In this document: positions 1 through 6,791 of the stretch, piece by piece
Numbering within the stretch: the first letter of the stretch is position 1
Layout of the letters: the number at the start of each line of letters is the position of its first letter
Assembly (NCBI GenBank): GCA_036381275.1
Contig: DASVDC010000068.1
Location: 1 to 10,527 of the forward strand
Direction of reading: 5' to 3'
DNA length: 10,527 bases
DNA from: UBA7803 sp036381275
GTDB lineage: Bacteria > Pseudomonadota > Gammaproteobacteria > Pseudomonadales > Azotimanducaceae
Made by a program: the position numbers and the translations under genes
Notes under the pieces: model-generated
The model's input: only the letters and a program-made list of their open reading frames with translations
What the model was told of the DNA's origin: nothing
Database searches by the model: none

Positions 1-2
1 GG

Positions 3-827
3 GAGGTGATGCGCGGCTACGGCGTGACGACGCTCGTCGGCGCGCTTGCGCTGGCGGCCGCCGGGCACCTGCTCTACACGCTGTACGATCTGCTCGGAGC
101 GCGCTACACGGGCCATGGTCTTCGGCCGGCGCAGGTGATGAAGATCGCGTTCGTCAGCTACGCGTTCAATCTGAACATGGGGCCGCTCATCGGCGCGATG
201 GGCTTCCGTTATCGGCTCTACTCACGCTTCGGCCTCGACAGCGGCGTGATCACGCGGGTGCTCGGGTTCAGCATCGTCTCGAACTGGCTCGGTTATCTGC
301 TGCTCGGCGGCGTGCTGTTCGCCTGGCCGGTGGTCGAGGTGCCGCGGGACTGGGCGATCGGAACGCTGGCTCTGCGTGTCGTCGGAGCAGCGATGCTCGC
401 GCTGGTGGCCGTCTACCTGTGGCTGTGCGCCCGCGCCCGGCGTCGTCGGTTCACCGTGCGCGGCGTCGAGGTGGAGCTGCCGCCGCTGCCGATGGCGGGT
501 CTGCAGCTCGCGATCTCCTGCGCGAGCTGGCTCTCGATCGGGATGATCATCTATCTGCTGCTGCAGCAGCAGATCGGCTTTCCGACGGTGATGGGGGTGC
601 TGCTGGTGGGCGCGGTGGCGGCGGTGGCCACGCACATTCCGGCGGGACTCGGCGTACTCGAGGCGAGCTTCGTGCTGCTGCTCGGGGACCGGATGGCGGC
701 GCCCGAGCTGCTCGCCGGGGTGCTCGCTTACCGGGTGTTCTTCTACCTGCTCCCGCTCGCGGTCGCGACCGGCCTGTTCCTGTTCCTCGAGGCGCGGGCG
801 AAGCGCCGGCCGGCGCCCGCCCACTGA
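3..827 (+). CDS. ybhN: YbhN-type integral membrane protein (LPG synthase TM-domain family), 5'-truncated
   Basis: A polytopic inner-membrane protein of the UPF0104/LPG_synthase_TM family, of which E. coli YbhN is the best-known member. Its exact activity is not settled; in E. coli the gene sits beside cardiolipin synthase clsB, suggesting a membrane-lipid role. Family hallmarks visible here are the run around Y-A-F-N-L-N with the G-F-R-Y-R-L-Y-S-R stretch shortly after it, S-N-W-L-G-Y, the H-I-P-A-G-L-G-V-L-E-A segment near the C-terminus, and the final A-Y-R-V-F-F-Y-L-L-P-L helix. The frame is open to the left edge (codon GAG at 3-5). E. coli YbhN is about 318 residues, and the match begins roughly 45 residues into it, so the GTG/ATG at 6 and 9 are probably internal and the real start lies outside the window. 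It is separated from the antiporter gene by 83 bp. A poor alternative is a short isoform starting at GTG 6 behind GGGAG. Confidence 0.85.
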   Translation, partial: EVMRGYGVTTLVGALALAAAGHLLYTLYDLLGARYTGHGLRPAQVMKIAFVSYAFNLNMGPLIGAMGFRYRLYSRFGLDSGVITRVLGFSIVSNWLGYLLLGGVLFAWPVVEVPRDWAIGTLALRVVGAAMLALVAVYLWLCARARRRRFTVRGVEVELPPLPMAGLQLAISCASWLSIGMIIYLLLQQQIGFPTVMGVLLVGAVAAVATHIPAGLGVLEASFVLLLGDRMAAPELLAGVLAYRVFFYLLPLAVATGLFLFLEARAKRRPAPAH

Positions 828-895
828 GCGGCGCGTCGACGCCCCGGCAGCGACGAACGAATTGAGGGGCCGGCACTGGCGTCCGGGAATTTTTC

Positions 896-904
896 TGCTA
901 CGTT
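896..904 (+). promoter_or_regulatory. Possible extended -10 element just upstream of the antiporter gene
   Basis: TGCTACGTT fits the TG-n-TAnnnT pattern of an extended -10 box. It ends 6 bp before the GTG start at 911, so transcription would begin at or next to the start codon. No Shine-Dalgarno sequence is visible between 880 and 910. No convincing -35 box at normal spacing was found; TTGAGG at 862-867 is too far upstream. This is tentative. Confidence 0.25.
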
Positions 905-910
905 GCGCCG

Positions 911-2650
911 GTGGAAGACTGGAATCTTGCCGTTCTAGCCGGATCGCTGTTGTTGCTCGTCAGTATTCTGGTGAGCGACATCTCTTCGCGCCTGGGCGTG
1001 CCGCTGCTGCTCGTCTTCCTGGTGCTCGGGATGCTGGCCGGTGAGGAAGGCCCCGGCGGCATCCAGTTCGACGACTTCGACGCGAGCTACATCATCGGGA
1101 CGATCGCGCTCGCGATCATCATCTTCGACGGCGGTCTGCGTACCCGTAGGGACACCTTCCGGGTGGCACTGGCGCCGGCGGTGACCCTCGCGACGCTCGG
1201 CGTCGTGCTCACAGCCGGGTTGCTGGGTGCGTTCACCTCGTGGCTGCTCGACCTCGGCTGGCTGAACGGCATGCTGCTCGGCGCGATCGTCGGTTCCACG
1301 GACGCGGCCGCCGTGTTCGCGCTGCTGCGCACCGCCGGTGCGACCCTCAAAGGGCGGGTCGCCTCGACGCTGGAGATCGAGTCGGCCAGCAACGACCCGA
1401 TGGCTATCTTTCTGACCGTGGTGCTGCTCGAGGTACTGATCGCCGGCGGCACGCGCCTCGATGCGTCCGTGCTGCTGTCGTTCGCGCAGCAGTTCGGTAT
1501 CGGCGCGCTGCTCGGGTTCGCCGGCGGCTTCGGGCTGCTCCGGCTGATCAACCGGGTGAACCTGATGACCGGGCTCTATCCGCTGCTGGCCGCCGCCGGG
1601 GGGCTGGTGATCTTCGCGGTCACCGCCCAGGTCGGCGGCAGCGGCTACCTCGCGATCTATTGCGCGGGGCTCGTGCTCGGCAATGCGCGGATGCGCTCGG
1701 GTCAGAACATCCTGCGGGTGCACGACGGGCTCGCCTGGCTCAGCCAGATCGTGCTGTTCGTGATCCTCGGCCTGCTGCTGACCCCGTCGGAGCTGCTCGA
1801 CGTCGCGGTGCCGGCGCTGGCGATCTCGGCGTTCCTGATGCTGGTGGCCCGGCCGCTCGCGGTCGCCGTCTGTCTGGCCCCGTTCCGCTTCCCCTGGCGC
1901 GAGCAGCTCTACATCGGCTGGGTGGGGCTCAGGGGCGCCGTGCCCGTGGTGCTCGCGATGTTCCCGGTCATCTACGGCGCTGAGAACGCGGGGCTGTACT
2001 TCAACGTCGCGTTCTTCATCGTGCTGGTGTCGCTGCTTCTGCAGGGGTCGACGATCGCGCCGGCGGCCCGCTGGCTGAAGCTCGAGGCACCTCCGCCGGT
2101 GGAGCCGCTGCAGCGCGTGACACTGGACGTTCCGGGCCACTACGAGCACGAGATCCTCTGTTACGAGGTCCACGAGCGCTGCCGGTGCGCCGGCCGGCAG
2201 CTCGGTCAGATCGAGTTGCCTAAGGACGCGCACGTGATGGCGGTGATGCGTGACGGTATGCCGCTCACGGTGGAGCCGTCGCTCAGTCTCGCGTCCGGCG
2301 ACTACGTGTACGTGCTCGCTCAGGAGGACGACCTCGCGTATCTGAACAAGCTGTTCGATCCGCACCTCGAGCCCGAGCGCCTGAAGGCGCCGCGCTTCTT
2401 CGGCGACTTCGTGCTGAACGGCGAAGCGGTGGTGCGCGATCTGGCGGACGTGTACGGGATTCCGGTGCCCGCCGAGCACGCGCAAGAGACGCTGGCTCAG
2501 TACTTCCGGCACGCGTTCCACGGGCGGGCGGTGGTGGGCGACCGCGTGCGGCTCGGCGATATCGAGCTGGTGGTGCGCGAGATCGAGGGGCCCGAGGTCA
2601 GGCGCGTCGGCCTGCGGCTGCCCGAGCAGAGCGAGCCCGGCGCTGCGTGA
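911..2650 (+). CDS. cvrA: K+/H+ antiporter, CPA1 family (CvrA/NhaP2 type)
   Basis: Inner-membrane cation/proton antiporter, expected to expel K+ (or Na+) in exchange for H+ and to help with volume and pH control. The 579 residues match the usual length of E. coli CvrA (about 578). Residues about 10-390 form the Na_H_Exchanger domain with many hydrophobic helices. Recognisable landmarks are F-D-G-G at 72-75, S-T-D-A-A-A-V-F at 129-136, the N161-D162 pair in E-S-A-S-N-D-P typical of CPA1 ion sites, and G-L-R-G-A-V-P at 339-345. A cytoplasmic TrkA_C/RCK_C domain follows at about 403-485 and a CorC/HlyC-associated domain at about 495-572; this pair distinguishes CvrA/NhaP2 from simple NhaP. The start is GTG. 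No upstream in-frame candidate gives a better family fit, but no Shine-Dalgarno sequence precedes it. The substrate ion is inferred from family only. Confidence 0.92.
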   Translation: MEDWNLAVLAGSLLLLVSILVSDISSRLGVPLLLVFLVLGMLAGEEGPGGIQFDDFDASYIIGTIALAIIIFDGGLRTRRDTFRVALAPAVTLATLGVVLTAGLLGAFTSWLLDLGWLNGMLLGAIVGSTDAAAVFALLRTAGATLKGRVASTLEIESASNDPMAIFLTVVLLEVLIAGGTRLDASVLLSFAQQFGIGALLGFAGGFGLLRLINRVNLMTGLYPLLAAAGGLVIFAVTAQVGGSGYLAIYCAGLVLGNARMRSGQNILRVHDGLAWLSQIVLFVILGLLLTPSELLDVAVPALAISAFLMLVARPLAVAVCLAPFRFPWREQLYIGWVGLRGAVPVVLAMFPVIYGAENAGLYFNVAFFIVLVSLLLQGSTIAPAARWLKLEAPPPVEPLQRVTLDVPGHYEHEILCYEVHERCRCAGRQLGQIELPKDAHVMAVMRDGMPLTVEPSLSLASGDYVYVLAQEDDLAYLNKLFDPHLEPERLKAPRFFGDFVLNGEAVVRDLADVYGIPVPAEHAQETLAQYFRHAFHGRAVVGDRVRLGDIELVVREIEGPEVRRVGLRLPEQSEPGAA

Positions 2651-2670
2651 CGCCACCGGCGATTCTGGTT

Positions 2671-2699
2671 TAGCCTGAGAACGATCGAACGGGGAGGGG
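2671..2699 (+). promoter_or_regulatory. Possible -10 box and strong ribosome binding site for the azoreductase gene
   Basis: TAGCCT at 2671-2676 fits a TAnnnT -10 box. GGGGAGGGG at 2691-2699 is a purine-rich ribosome binding site a few bases before GTG 2702. An ATG at 2700-2702 overlaps the GTG but opens a different 94-codon frame with no family resemblance, so the site decides for GTG 2702. The -35 box is weak (TGACGC at 2648-2653). Confidence 0.35.
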
Positions 2700-2701
2700 A
2701 T

Positions 2702-3328
2702 GTGCCGACCGAACTGCGCAGCATTCTGCACCTGGACGCGAGTCATCGCCGGCAGGGCTCCGTCAGCCGCGGGCTCTCGCAACTCCTGGTGGACGAGCTG
2801 CTCGCTCGTCATCCCGCCGCCCGGATCGTGCGGCGCGACCTCGCGAGCGGCATGCCGCTGGTCGACGATGCCTGGATCGAGGCGAGCTTCACGCCCGCCG
2901 ATCAGCGCAGCAACGCGCAGCGCCGGGCGCTGGCCCATTCCGATACGCTGGTCGAGGAGCTGCGGACCTGCGACGTCTGGGTGATCGGTACGCCGATCTA
3001 CAACTTCGGCATCCCGCCGCTGCTGAAGGCCTGGATCGACCAGATCTGCCGCGCGCGGGTGACCTTCGCGTACACCGAGCAGGGGCCGCGCGGGCTGCTC
3101 GAGGATCGTCCGGTGTTCGTCACCATCGCGTCCGGCGGCAGCCAGGTCGGCAGCGAACGGGAATTCCTGACGCCGTATCTGCGCCACGTGTTGGGCTTCA
3201 TCGGCATCCGGGATCTCCGCATCATCGCGGCCGATCAGCTCCTCGTGACCGGCGAGGCGAAGATCGAGCTGGCCAGGCAACAGATCCGCGACGCCGCGGC
3301 CGGCGTCCGGCTCGATCGCTCGGGATGA
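2702..3328 (+). CDS. azoR: FMN-dependent NADH-azoreductase (AzoR family)
   Basis: Cytoplasmic flavodoxin-fold quinone/azo reductase that would use NADH and FMN for two-electron reduction of quinones or azo compounds. The 208 residues align along their whole length with E. coli AzoR (about 201 aa). Landmarks: the N-terminal strand followed by the S-x-S phosphate-binding loop for FMN (residues 20-22), P-I-Y-N-F at 98-102 followed by L-L-K-A-W-I-D at 107-113, the T-F-x-Y-T-E-x-G-P-x-G-L-L run at 121-133, and the S-G-G loop at 144-146. Start is GTG, chosen for the GGGGAGGGG site a few bases upstream. It lies 51 bp after the antiporter gene in the same direction and may have its own promoter. Beside an aromatic oxygenase locus a quinone-detoxifying role is plausible but unproven. 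Its TGA is immediately followed by the TGA of the opposite-strand oxygenase beta gene. Confidence 0.9.
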   Translation: MPTELRSILHLDASHRRQGSVSRGLSQLLVDELLARHPAARIVRRDLASGMPLVDDAWIEASFTPADQRSNAQRRALAHSDTLVEELRTCDVWVIGTPIYNFGIPPLLKAWIDQICRARVTFAYTEQGPRGLLEDRPVFVTIASGGSQVGSEREFLTPYLRHVLGFIGIRDLRIIAADQLLVTGEAKIELARQQIRDAAAGVRLDRSG

Positions 3329-3808
3329 TCAGAGGGGACGGACGATGGTGTTCGGCACCATCTCCGAGTCGTAGACGACGCGTTTCTCCGCGAACCGCAG
3401 CGCGCCGTCCGGCGTGCGCACGACCCGGTCGAGGTACCGGCCGACGCTGAGAATGCGCGGCAGCGCATCCTGCAGCACCTCGATCACCGAATAGTTCGCG
3501 GTGACCGCGATCGTGCCGTCGTCGGCGGGCGCCTGCGGGCGGATCTGGGTGATCTGATGGCGCAGGTATCGGGGCTCGTGCATGATCGTCTCCTGCACCG
3601 CCCGCACCCGGTCTCTCAGCATGTCGCGCGACTCGCAGCGCATGATCGCGAGTGGCAGCCCCTGCTCGTGATTCTCCCGCGGGATCACGAGGTACAGGCA
3701 GTCGCCGGTGAACAGCTCCGGCCATTCCCCGAGCGGCCCGTCGTCGAGCAGCCGGGCGTATTCGGCGTACAGATCCTCCAGGGCGAGCCGCAGATTCGGA
3801 TCGTTCAA
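3329..3808 (-). CDS. Aromatic-ring-hydroxylating oxygenase, small (beta) subunit
   Basis: Small structural subunit of a Rieske non-heme iron ring-hydroxylating oxygenase; it has the cone-shaped NTF2-like fold and packs with the alpha subunit. Its 159 residues fit the roughly 160-180 of the family. Visible traits are the N-terminal helix with E-D-L-Y-A-E-Y-A-R-L-L-D-D (11-23), E-L-F-T-G-D-C-x-Y (31-39), E-T-I-M-H-E-P-R-Y-L-R-H (73-84) and the C-terminal R-F-A-E-K-R-V-V-Y-D-S-E (138-149). There is no ATG or GTG near the proper N-terminus. The best start is TTG at 3806-3808, overlapping the alpha stop as TTGA, with GAGGTG eight bases upstream (complement of 3817-3822). This implies translational coupling to alpha. 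The frame stays open far upstream into alpha, so automated callers may over-extend this gene. Confidence 0.9.
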   Translation of the reverse strand: MNDPNLRLALEDLYAEYARLLDDGPLGEWPELFTGDCLYLVIPRENHEQGLPLAIMRCESRDMLRDRVRAVQETIMHEPRYLRHQITQIRPQAPADDGTIAVTANYSVIEVLQDALPRILSVGRYLDRVVRTPDGALRFAEKRVVYDSEMVPNTIVRPL

Positions 3809-5028
3809 AACCCCATCACCTCGCGATAGCAGCGATAGAACGCGCGCAGCGCCACCTCGGTGACCATGTGCGGCGTGTCGGCGGTGTCCCGGCCGCCCAT
3901 CAGCATCAGGCCCGTTCCCGGCCCGCCGCCCCGAATGCCGTCCTGGGCGAGCTTGATCACCTCGCTGTCGTCGGCGGACACGAGCCCGGCCGAGCTCATC
4001 AGATTCGCCTGCCGGAGCCGGCGCAGCGTCATCGCCTCGTCGTCGTCCTCGTAGCCGAAGAACGTCCAGTGCAGCTCGAACGCATCCGGCGAGCGCGGCT
4101 GGATCTGCCGCATCGCCAGCGTGTTCGACTGCTGCTGCACGATCAGATTCGGCCAGATCGTCTGCATCACCACCGTGGCGTCGCCGGGGAATTCCCTGAC
4201 CGGATCCAGCAGGCGCGGGTCGGCGAGCGCGAAGTCTTCCCGCAGGTTCGCGATGTCGCGGGTGTCTTCCGTCGCGCGCTGCTCGCCGCGGCGCGAGATC
4301 AGGAGCGCGTGCGCGCCGGTCTCGTCCATCCGCACCGCCGAGCGCTGGTCGGCCCGGAACAGCCCGAACGTGACCAGGAACACGTGCAGGAGCGATGCGT
4401 GATACGGATCCTTGATGTTCTCGAACATCAGCTTCCAGTTGCCGGGAATGAGCTGACGCGAGTAGCCGAGCACGCGCAGCCGGCGGCCGTCGAACACCCG
4501 GTCGAAATAGGCCGTGTTGGTCTCGCCGAGATACTCCGGCAGCGGCGGCAGATCGTGATGGAACGACGCGAAGATCACGCCGCCCCGCCGCGCGATCGCG
4601 AGCTCCGGCACGTTGTGCGCCTCGCGCTCGAAATCGTCCGGCATGCCGCCCTGCTGCTTCACGCCCTTGATGAACGGCACCCCTTTCAGCCGTCCGCGGG
4701 CATCGTAGGACCAGTGGTGGTACGGGCAGACGAACATGCGCGCGTTGCCGCGCCGCTGCCGGCAGATCTTCACGCCGCGATGCGCGCAGCGGTTCAGGAA
4801 GCCGCGGATCTCCCCCGCCGGGTCGCGGCTGATCACCACCGAGCGGTCGCCGATCCGGGTGACGAGGTAGTCGCCGGGATTCGGCAGCTCCGCTTCGAGG
4901 CCGACGTAGGCCCAGCCGCGCCCGCAGAAGATCCGCGTCATCTCGCGCTCGAACACGTCCGGATCGGTGTAGATCCGGTAGGGTACCTCGGTGATGCCGC
5001 CCTCCGGCCAGACGAGGGGCTCGGCCAC
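3805..5028 (-). CDS. Rieske aromatic-ring-hydroxylating oxygenase, large (alpha) subunit, salicylate 5-hydroxylase/anthranilate dioxygenase-like
   Basis: Catalytic subunit of a Rieske oxygenase that adds oxygen to an aromatic ring using electrons from a separate ferredoxin/reductase. In the 407-residue protein the Rieske 2Fe-2S ligands are C81-x-H83 and C101-x-x-H104. The mononuclear iron site shows D207 (the bridging Asp), H210 and H215 in K-D-P-Y-H-x4-H, the same spacing as naphthalene dioxygenase D205/H208/H213. The third ligand is probably D353 or D354 in S-A-D-D-S-E-V-I. From memory of family sequences, the N-terminus (W-P-x-G-G-I-T-E-V-P-Y-R-I-Y-T-D-P) and the short length fit the NagG/AndAc group acting on benzoate-type acids. 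Start is GTG 5028, preceded by AGGAGG four bases upstream. In-frame starts up to 5157 would lie across the promoter. It is cotranscribed with beta. No ferredoxin or reductase gene is nearby. The substrate is unknown. Confidence 0.92.
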   Translation of the reverse strand: MAEPLVWPEGGITEVPYRIYTDPDVFEREMTRIFCGRGWAYVGLEAELPNPGDYLVTRIGDRSVVISRDPAGEIRGFLNRCAHRGVKICRQRRGNARMFVCPYHHWSYDARGRLKGVPFIKGVKQQGGMPDDFEREAHNVPELAIARRGGVIFASFHHDLPPLPEYLGETNTAYFDRVFDGRRLRVLGYSRQLIPGNWKLMFENIKDPYHASLLHVFLVTFGLFRADQRSAVRMDETGAHALLISRRGEQRATEDTRDIANLREDFALADPRLLDPVREFPGDATVVMQTIWPNLIVQQQSNTLAMRQIQPRSPDAFELHWTFFGYEDDDEAMTLRRLRQANLMSSAGLVSADDSEVIKLAQDGIRGGGPGTGLMLMGGRDTADTPHMVTEVALRAFYRCYREVMGF

Positions 5029-5032
5029 GATT

Positions 5033-5038
5033 CCTCCT
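5033..5038 (-). promoter_or_regulatory. Ribosome binding site setting the start of the oxygenase alpha gene
   Basis: The plus strand reads CCTCCT, i.e. AGGAGG on the coding strand, followed after four bases (AATC) by GTG 5028. This perfect anti-16S match is the main reason to prefer the GTG over in-frame starts farther upstream, which would place the promoter and inverted repeat inside the coding region. Confidence 0.75.
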
Positions 5039-5050
5039 GCCGGCGTCGAT

Positions 5051-5081
5051 TTGACCCGATAATACTTTGGTAGCAAAGTAT
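5051..5081 (+). promoter_or_regulatory. Tentative rightward promoter for the CMD-cupin-flavin reductase operon
   Basis: TTGACC at 5051-5056 is a 5/6 match to the -35 consensus. The -10 box is poor: AAGTAT at 5076-5081 needs a 19-bp spacer. If real, it overlaps both the inverted repeat and the leftward promoter, so one regulator could control both directions. A start near 5088 would leave a short leader before GTG 5108. Confidence 0.3.
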
Positions 5082-5087
5082 TTGGAA
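5059..5087 (-). promoter_or_regulatory. Leftward sigma70-type promoter of the Rieske oxygenase operon
   Basis: On the minus strand, TATTAT (complement of 5059-5064, 5/6 match to TATAAT) is preceded at exactly 17 bp by TTCCAA (complement of 5082-5087, 3/6 match to TTGACA). Transcription would start near 5052, giving about a 24-base leader that contains the AGGAGG ribosome binding site. The inverted repeat at 5061-5082 fills the spacer and covers part of the -10 box. Confidence 0.6.
5061..5082. promoter_or_regulatory. Perfect inverted repeat, likely MarR-type operator
   Basis: Arms AATACTTTG (5061-5069) and CAAAGTATT (5074-5082) are perfect reverse complements around the four-base spacer GTAG. 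The site is AT-rich in a strongly GC-rich window, sits between divergent catabolic operons, and spans the spacer of the leftward promoter. Length and symmetry suit a dimeric winged-helix repressor, and a MarR gene lies at 7596-8135 just beyond the rightward operon. Binding by that protein is inference. I found no second copy in the window. Confidence 0.7.
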
Positions 5088-5107
5088 CGTCGCCGGTACC
5101 GGAGCCC

Positions 5108-5683
5108 GTGAACACGCGCATTCCCAGGATCGAGTTCGAGGCCTTGCCGCCGTCCATCGCCGCCGCGCTCGCGGCGAAAGTCGAGCGGCTCGGCTACCTC
5201 GGCGAGTTCTTCGCGCGCACCGCGCACCAGGAAGCCGCGCTCGCGGCCTTCATCGACTTCACCGAAGCGTCCAAGGAGGCGCTCGACATGCGCCTCGTCG
5301 AGCTCCTCGCGTTGACCGTCGCGTGTCTGAAGGACGTGCCCTACGAGCGCAATCAGCACGAGCGTCTGGCGGTGAAGCTCGGGTTCGGGGAAGACTGGGT
5401 TCGCGCGGTGGAACGGCTCGATCCCGAGCACGCCGAGCTCACCGAAACCGAGCGTGCGGTGCAGCGTTATGCGATCGAGGCCGTGCGCCACCACGGGCAC
5501 GGCGCCGGCATCTACCTCGATGCGCTGGTGGAGCGGATCGGCCATCGCGACGCGGTGGCCGTGATGATGGTGCTCGCGCGTTACGTGGCGCATGCGCTGA
5601 TGGTGAACAGCATGAACATCCCCGCGCCGGTACCGTCCATCTTCGACGACCGGCCGGCCAGCCCCGGGAGCCCCTCGGCATGA
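5108..5683 (+). CDS. Carboxymuconolactone decarboxylase (CMD/AhpD-fold) family protein
   Basis: A 191-residue, mostly helical protein of the CMD/AhpD superfamily. The core motif is at 65-91: E65, then Y79-E80 and H84 followed by A-x-K-L-G. Compared with AhpD (E118, C130, C133, H137), E65 and H84 keep the same spacing. The two peroxidatic cysteine positions are V77 and E80, and the only nearby cysteine (C73) is out of register. It therefore should not work as an alkylhydroperoxidase; it resembles the CMD side of the family, where decarboxylation or isomerisation of ring-cleavage products is known. Start is GTG 5108 with GGAG four bases upstream, which suits the family N-terminus (R-I-P...L-P-P). 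The stop overlaps the cupin start as ATGA, so the two are translationally coupled. It is the first gene of the rightward operon. Its reaction in this pathway is unknown. Confidence 0.85.
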   Translation: MNTRIPRIEFEALPPSIAAALAAKVERLGYLGEFFARTAHQEAALAAFIDFTEASKEALDMRLVELLALTVACLKDVPYERNQHERLAVKLGFGEDWVRAVERLDPEHAELTETERAVQRYAIEAVRHHGHGAGIYLDALVERIGHRDAVAVMMVLARYVAHALMVNSMNIPAPVPSIFDDRPASPGSPSA

Positions 5684-6786
5684 ACGATTTCGAGCCCCGC
5701 CTCGTGGACCTGACCGGCCTGCCGATGACCGGCGCGCCGCCGCAGCAGTGCAAACCCGCGCGGGAGTGGCCGCCGGTGATCGTCAGCGGCGAGCTGATCG
5801 ACCGCGAGATCGAGCGTCTCGCCGATCTGCCCCGGCCGGCGAACGGCCGGCGCCGGGTGATGTTCGTGCATCCGGCGGCGCCGGATCCGGGTCTCGGCCT
5901 GACGCCGGGCGTACAGGTGACGCTCGACGTGCTGCTGCCGGGCGAGGAGACCGTGCCGCTGCGCCGCAACGCGACGGAGGTGAACTTCTGCATCCGGGGC
6001 GCCGGCCAGGCGGTCGTGGACGAGCGTGTCATCGACTACCGGCAGTACGACGTCTGGAACCACCCGGCGTACAGCACCTACCGCCACCGCAACCCGACCC
6101 GCACGCTGCACGCGCGCCTCACGTACTCGAACGCGGCGCTGCTCGAGATGATGCGCGTGCACCTGGTCGAGGAGGATCCGGAGGTCCGCGCGCCGGCGAC
6201 GACGAGGGAAGAAGCCGCGCGGCCGCCGCACCTCGAGCCGTTCACGATCGGTGAGGACGGTGCGGCCCTGATGCCGTACGAGACGCTGATCAATCCGCCC
6301 GACGTGCCGAGCCGGCCGCTGCATTGGCCGTGGGCGGAGGTGAAGCGCAACCTCGACCGCCTCGAGGCGCTCGGCAGCGACTACGTCGGCCGCCGCCTGT
6401 ACCTGCTGTACAACCCGAAGACCGGGCGCTTCAACGGCACCACGCCGAATTTCTTCGCCACGATCACGATCCGCCCGGGCGGGATCGTCGACAAACCCCA
6501 CCGGCACGTGTCATCGGCGATCAACTACTACTTCCACGGTGCCGGCTACAGCCGGGTCGAGGGCCGCCGCTACGAATGGAAGGCCGGTGATCTGATGGTG
6601 TCCGCGCCGGGTTGGGCGGTCCACAACCACGCTTCGTACGAGGGCGAACCGGTCTACGAGCTGACCATTCAGGATCAGCCGCTCAACATCTACATGGAAT
6701 CGCTGCTCTGGCAGGAAGACCTGTCGGCGCCGCCGCGCATCCTCGGCAGCCAGCCGGGCTTCTCCACCAATCGCGGCGAGCGCTGA
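5680..6786 (+). CDS. Bicupin protein, gentisate 1,2-dioxygenase-like
   Basis: A 368-residue two-domain cupin similar in plan to gentisate, 1-hydroxy-2-naphthoate and salicylate 1,2-dioxygenases, Fe(II) enzymes that open a ring with a single hydroxyl or para-hydroxyl pattern. The C-terminal cupin (about 255-335) has the typical metal site: H274 and H276 in P-H-R-H-V-S-S-A, a G-D-L-M-V-S-A-P turn at 303-310, and H315 (with H317) in W-A-V-H-N-H. As in gentisate dioxygenases, the usual cupin Glu is absent. The N-terminal cupin (about 75-150) keeps the fold pattern but has R95 and N97 where motif-1 histidines would be. ATG 5680 overlaps the CMD stop by four bases; the frame is open further upstream inside the CMD gene, but the family start is here. 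Next to a hydroxylase resembling salicylate 5-hydroxylase, ring cleavage of a gentisate-like product is the best guess; the exact substrate is not determined. Confidence 0.82.
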   Translation: MNDFEPRLVDLTGLPMTGAPPQQCKPAREWPPVIVSGELIDREIERLADLPRPANGRRRVMFVHPAAPDPGLGLTPGVQVTLDVLLPGEETVPLRRNATEVNFCIRGAGQAVVDERVIDYRQYDVWNHPAYSTYRHRNPTRTLHARLTYSNAALLEMMRVHLVEEDPEVRAPATTREEAARPPHLEPFTIGEDGAALMPYETLINPPDVPSRPLHWPWAEVKRNLDRLEALGSDYVGRRLYLLYNPKTGRFNGTTPNFFATITIRPGGIVDKPHRHVSSAINYYFHGAGYSRVEGRRYEWKAGDLMVSAPGWAVHNHASYEGEPVYELTIQDQPLNIYMESLLWQEDLSAPPRILGSQPGFSTNRGER

Positions 6787-6791
6787 GCGGC

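Noticed and set aside
553..574. Perfect 22-bp palindrome in the ybhN gene
   Set aside because: It arises from three CTG Leu codons followed by three CAG Gln codons in the coding frame, so codon use explains it; an operator inside the gene has no other support.
834..843. GCGTCGACGC palindrome after the ybhN stop as a terminator
   Set aside because: A 10-bp uninterrupted palindrome cannot form a useful hairpin loop, and no T-run follows.
935..3280. 781-codon open frame on the minus strand across the antiporter and azoreductase genes
   Set aside because: It is rich in R, Q, H, E and D with no domain pattern, which is typical of the antisense of GC-rich genes; the plus-strand genes match families along their whole length.
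3868..5073. 401-codon plus-strand frame opposite the oxygenase alpha gene
   Set aside because: Low-complexity R/H/V/E-rich translation without recognisable motifs; alpha on the minus strand has all Rieske and iron ligands.
3329..5593. 754-codon minus-strand frame containing the beta subunit
   Set aside because: Only the last 159 residues resemble a protein family; the rest is an out-of-frame reading of alpha and the CMD gene. The real start is TTG 3808.
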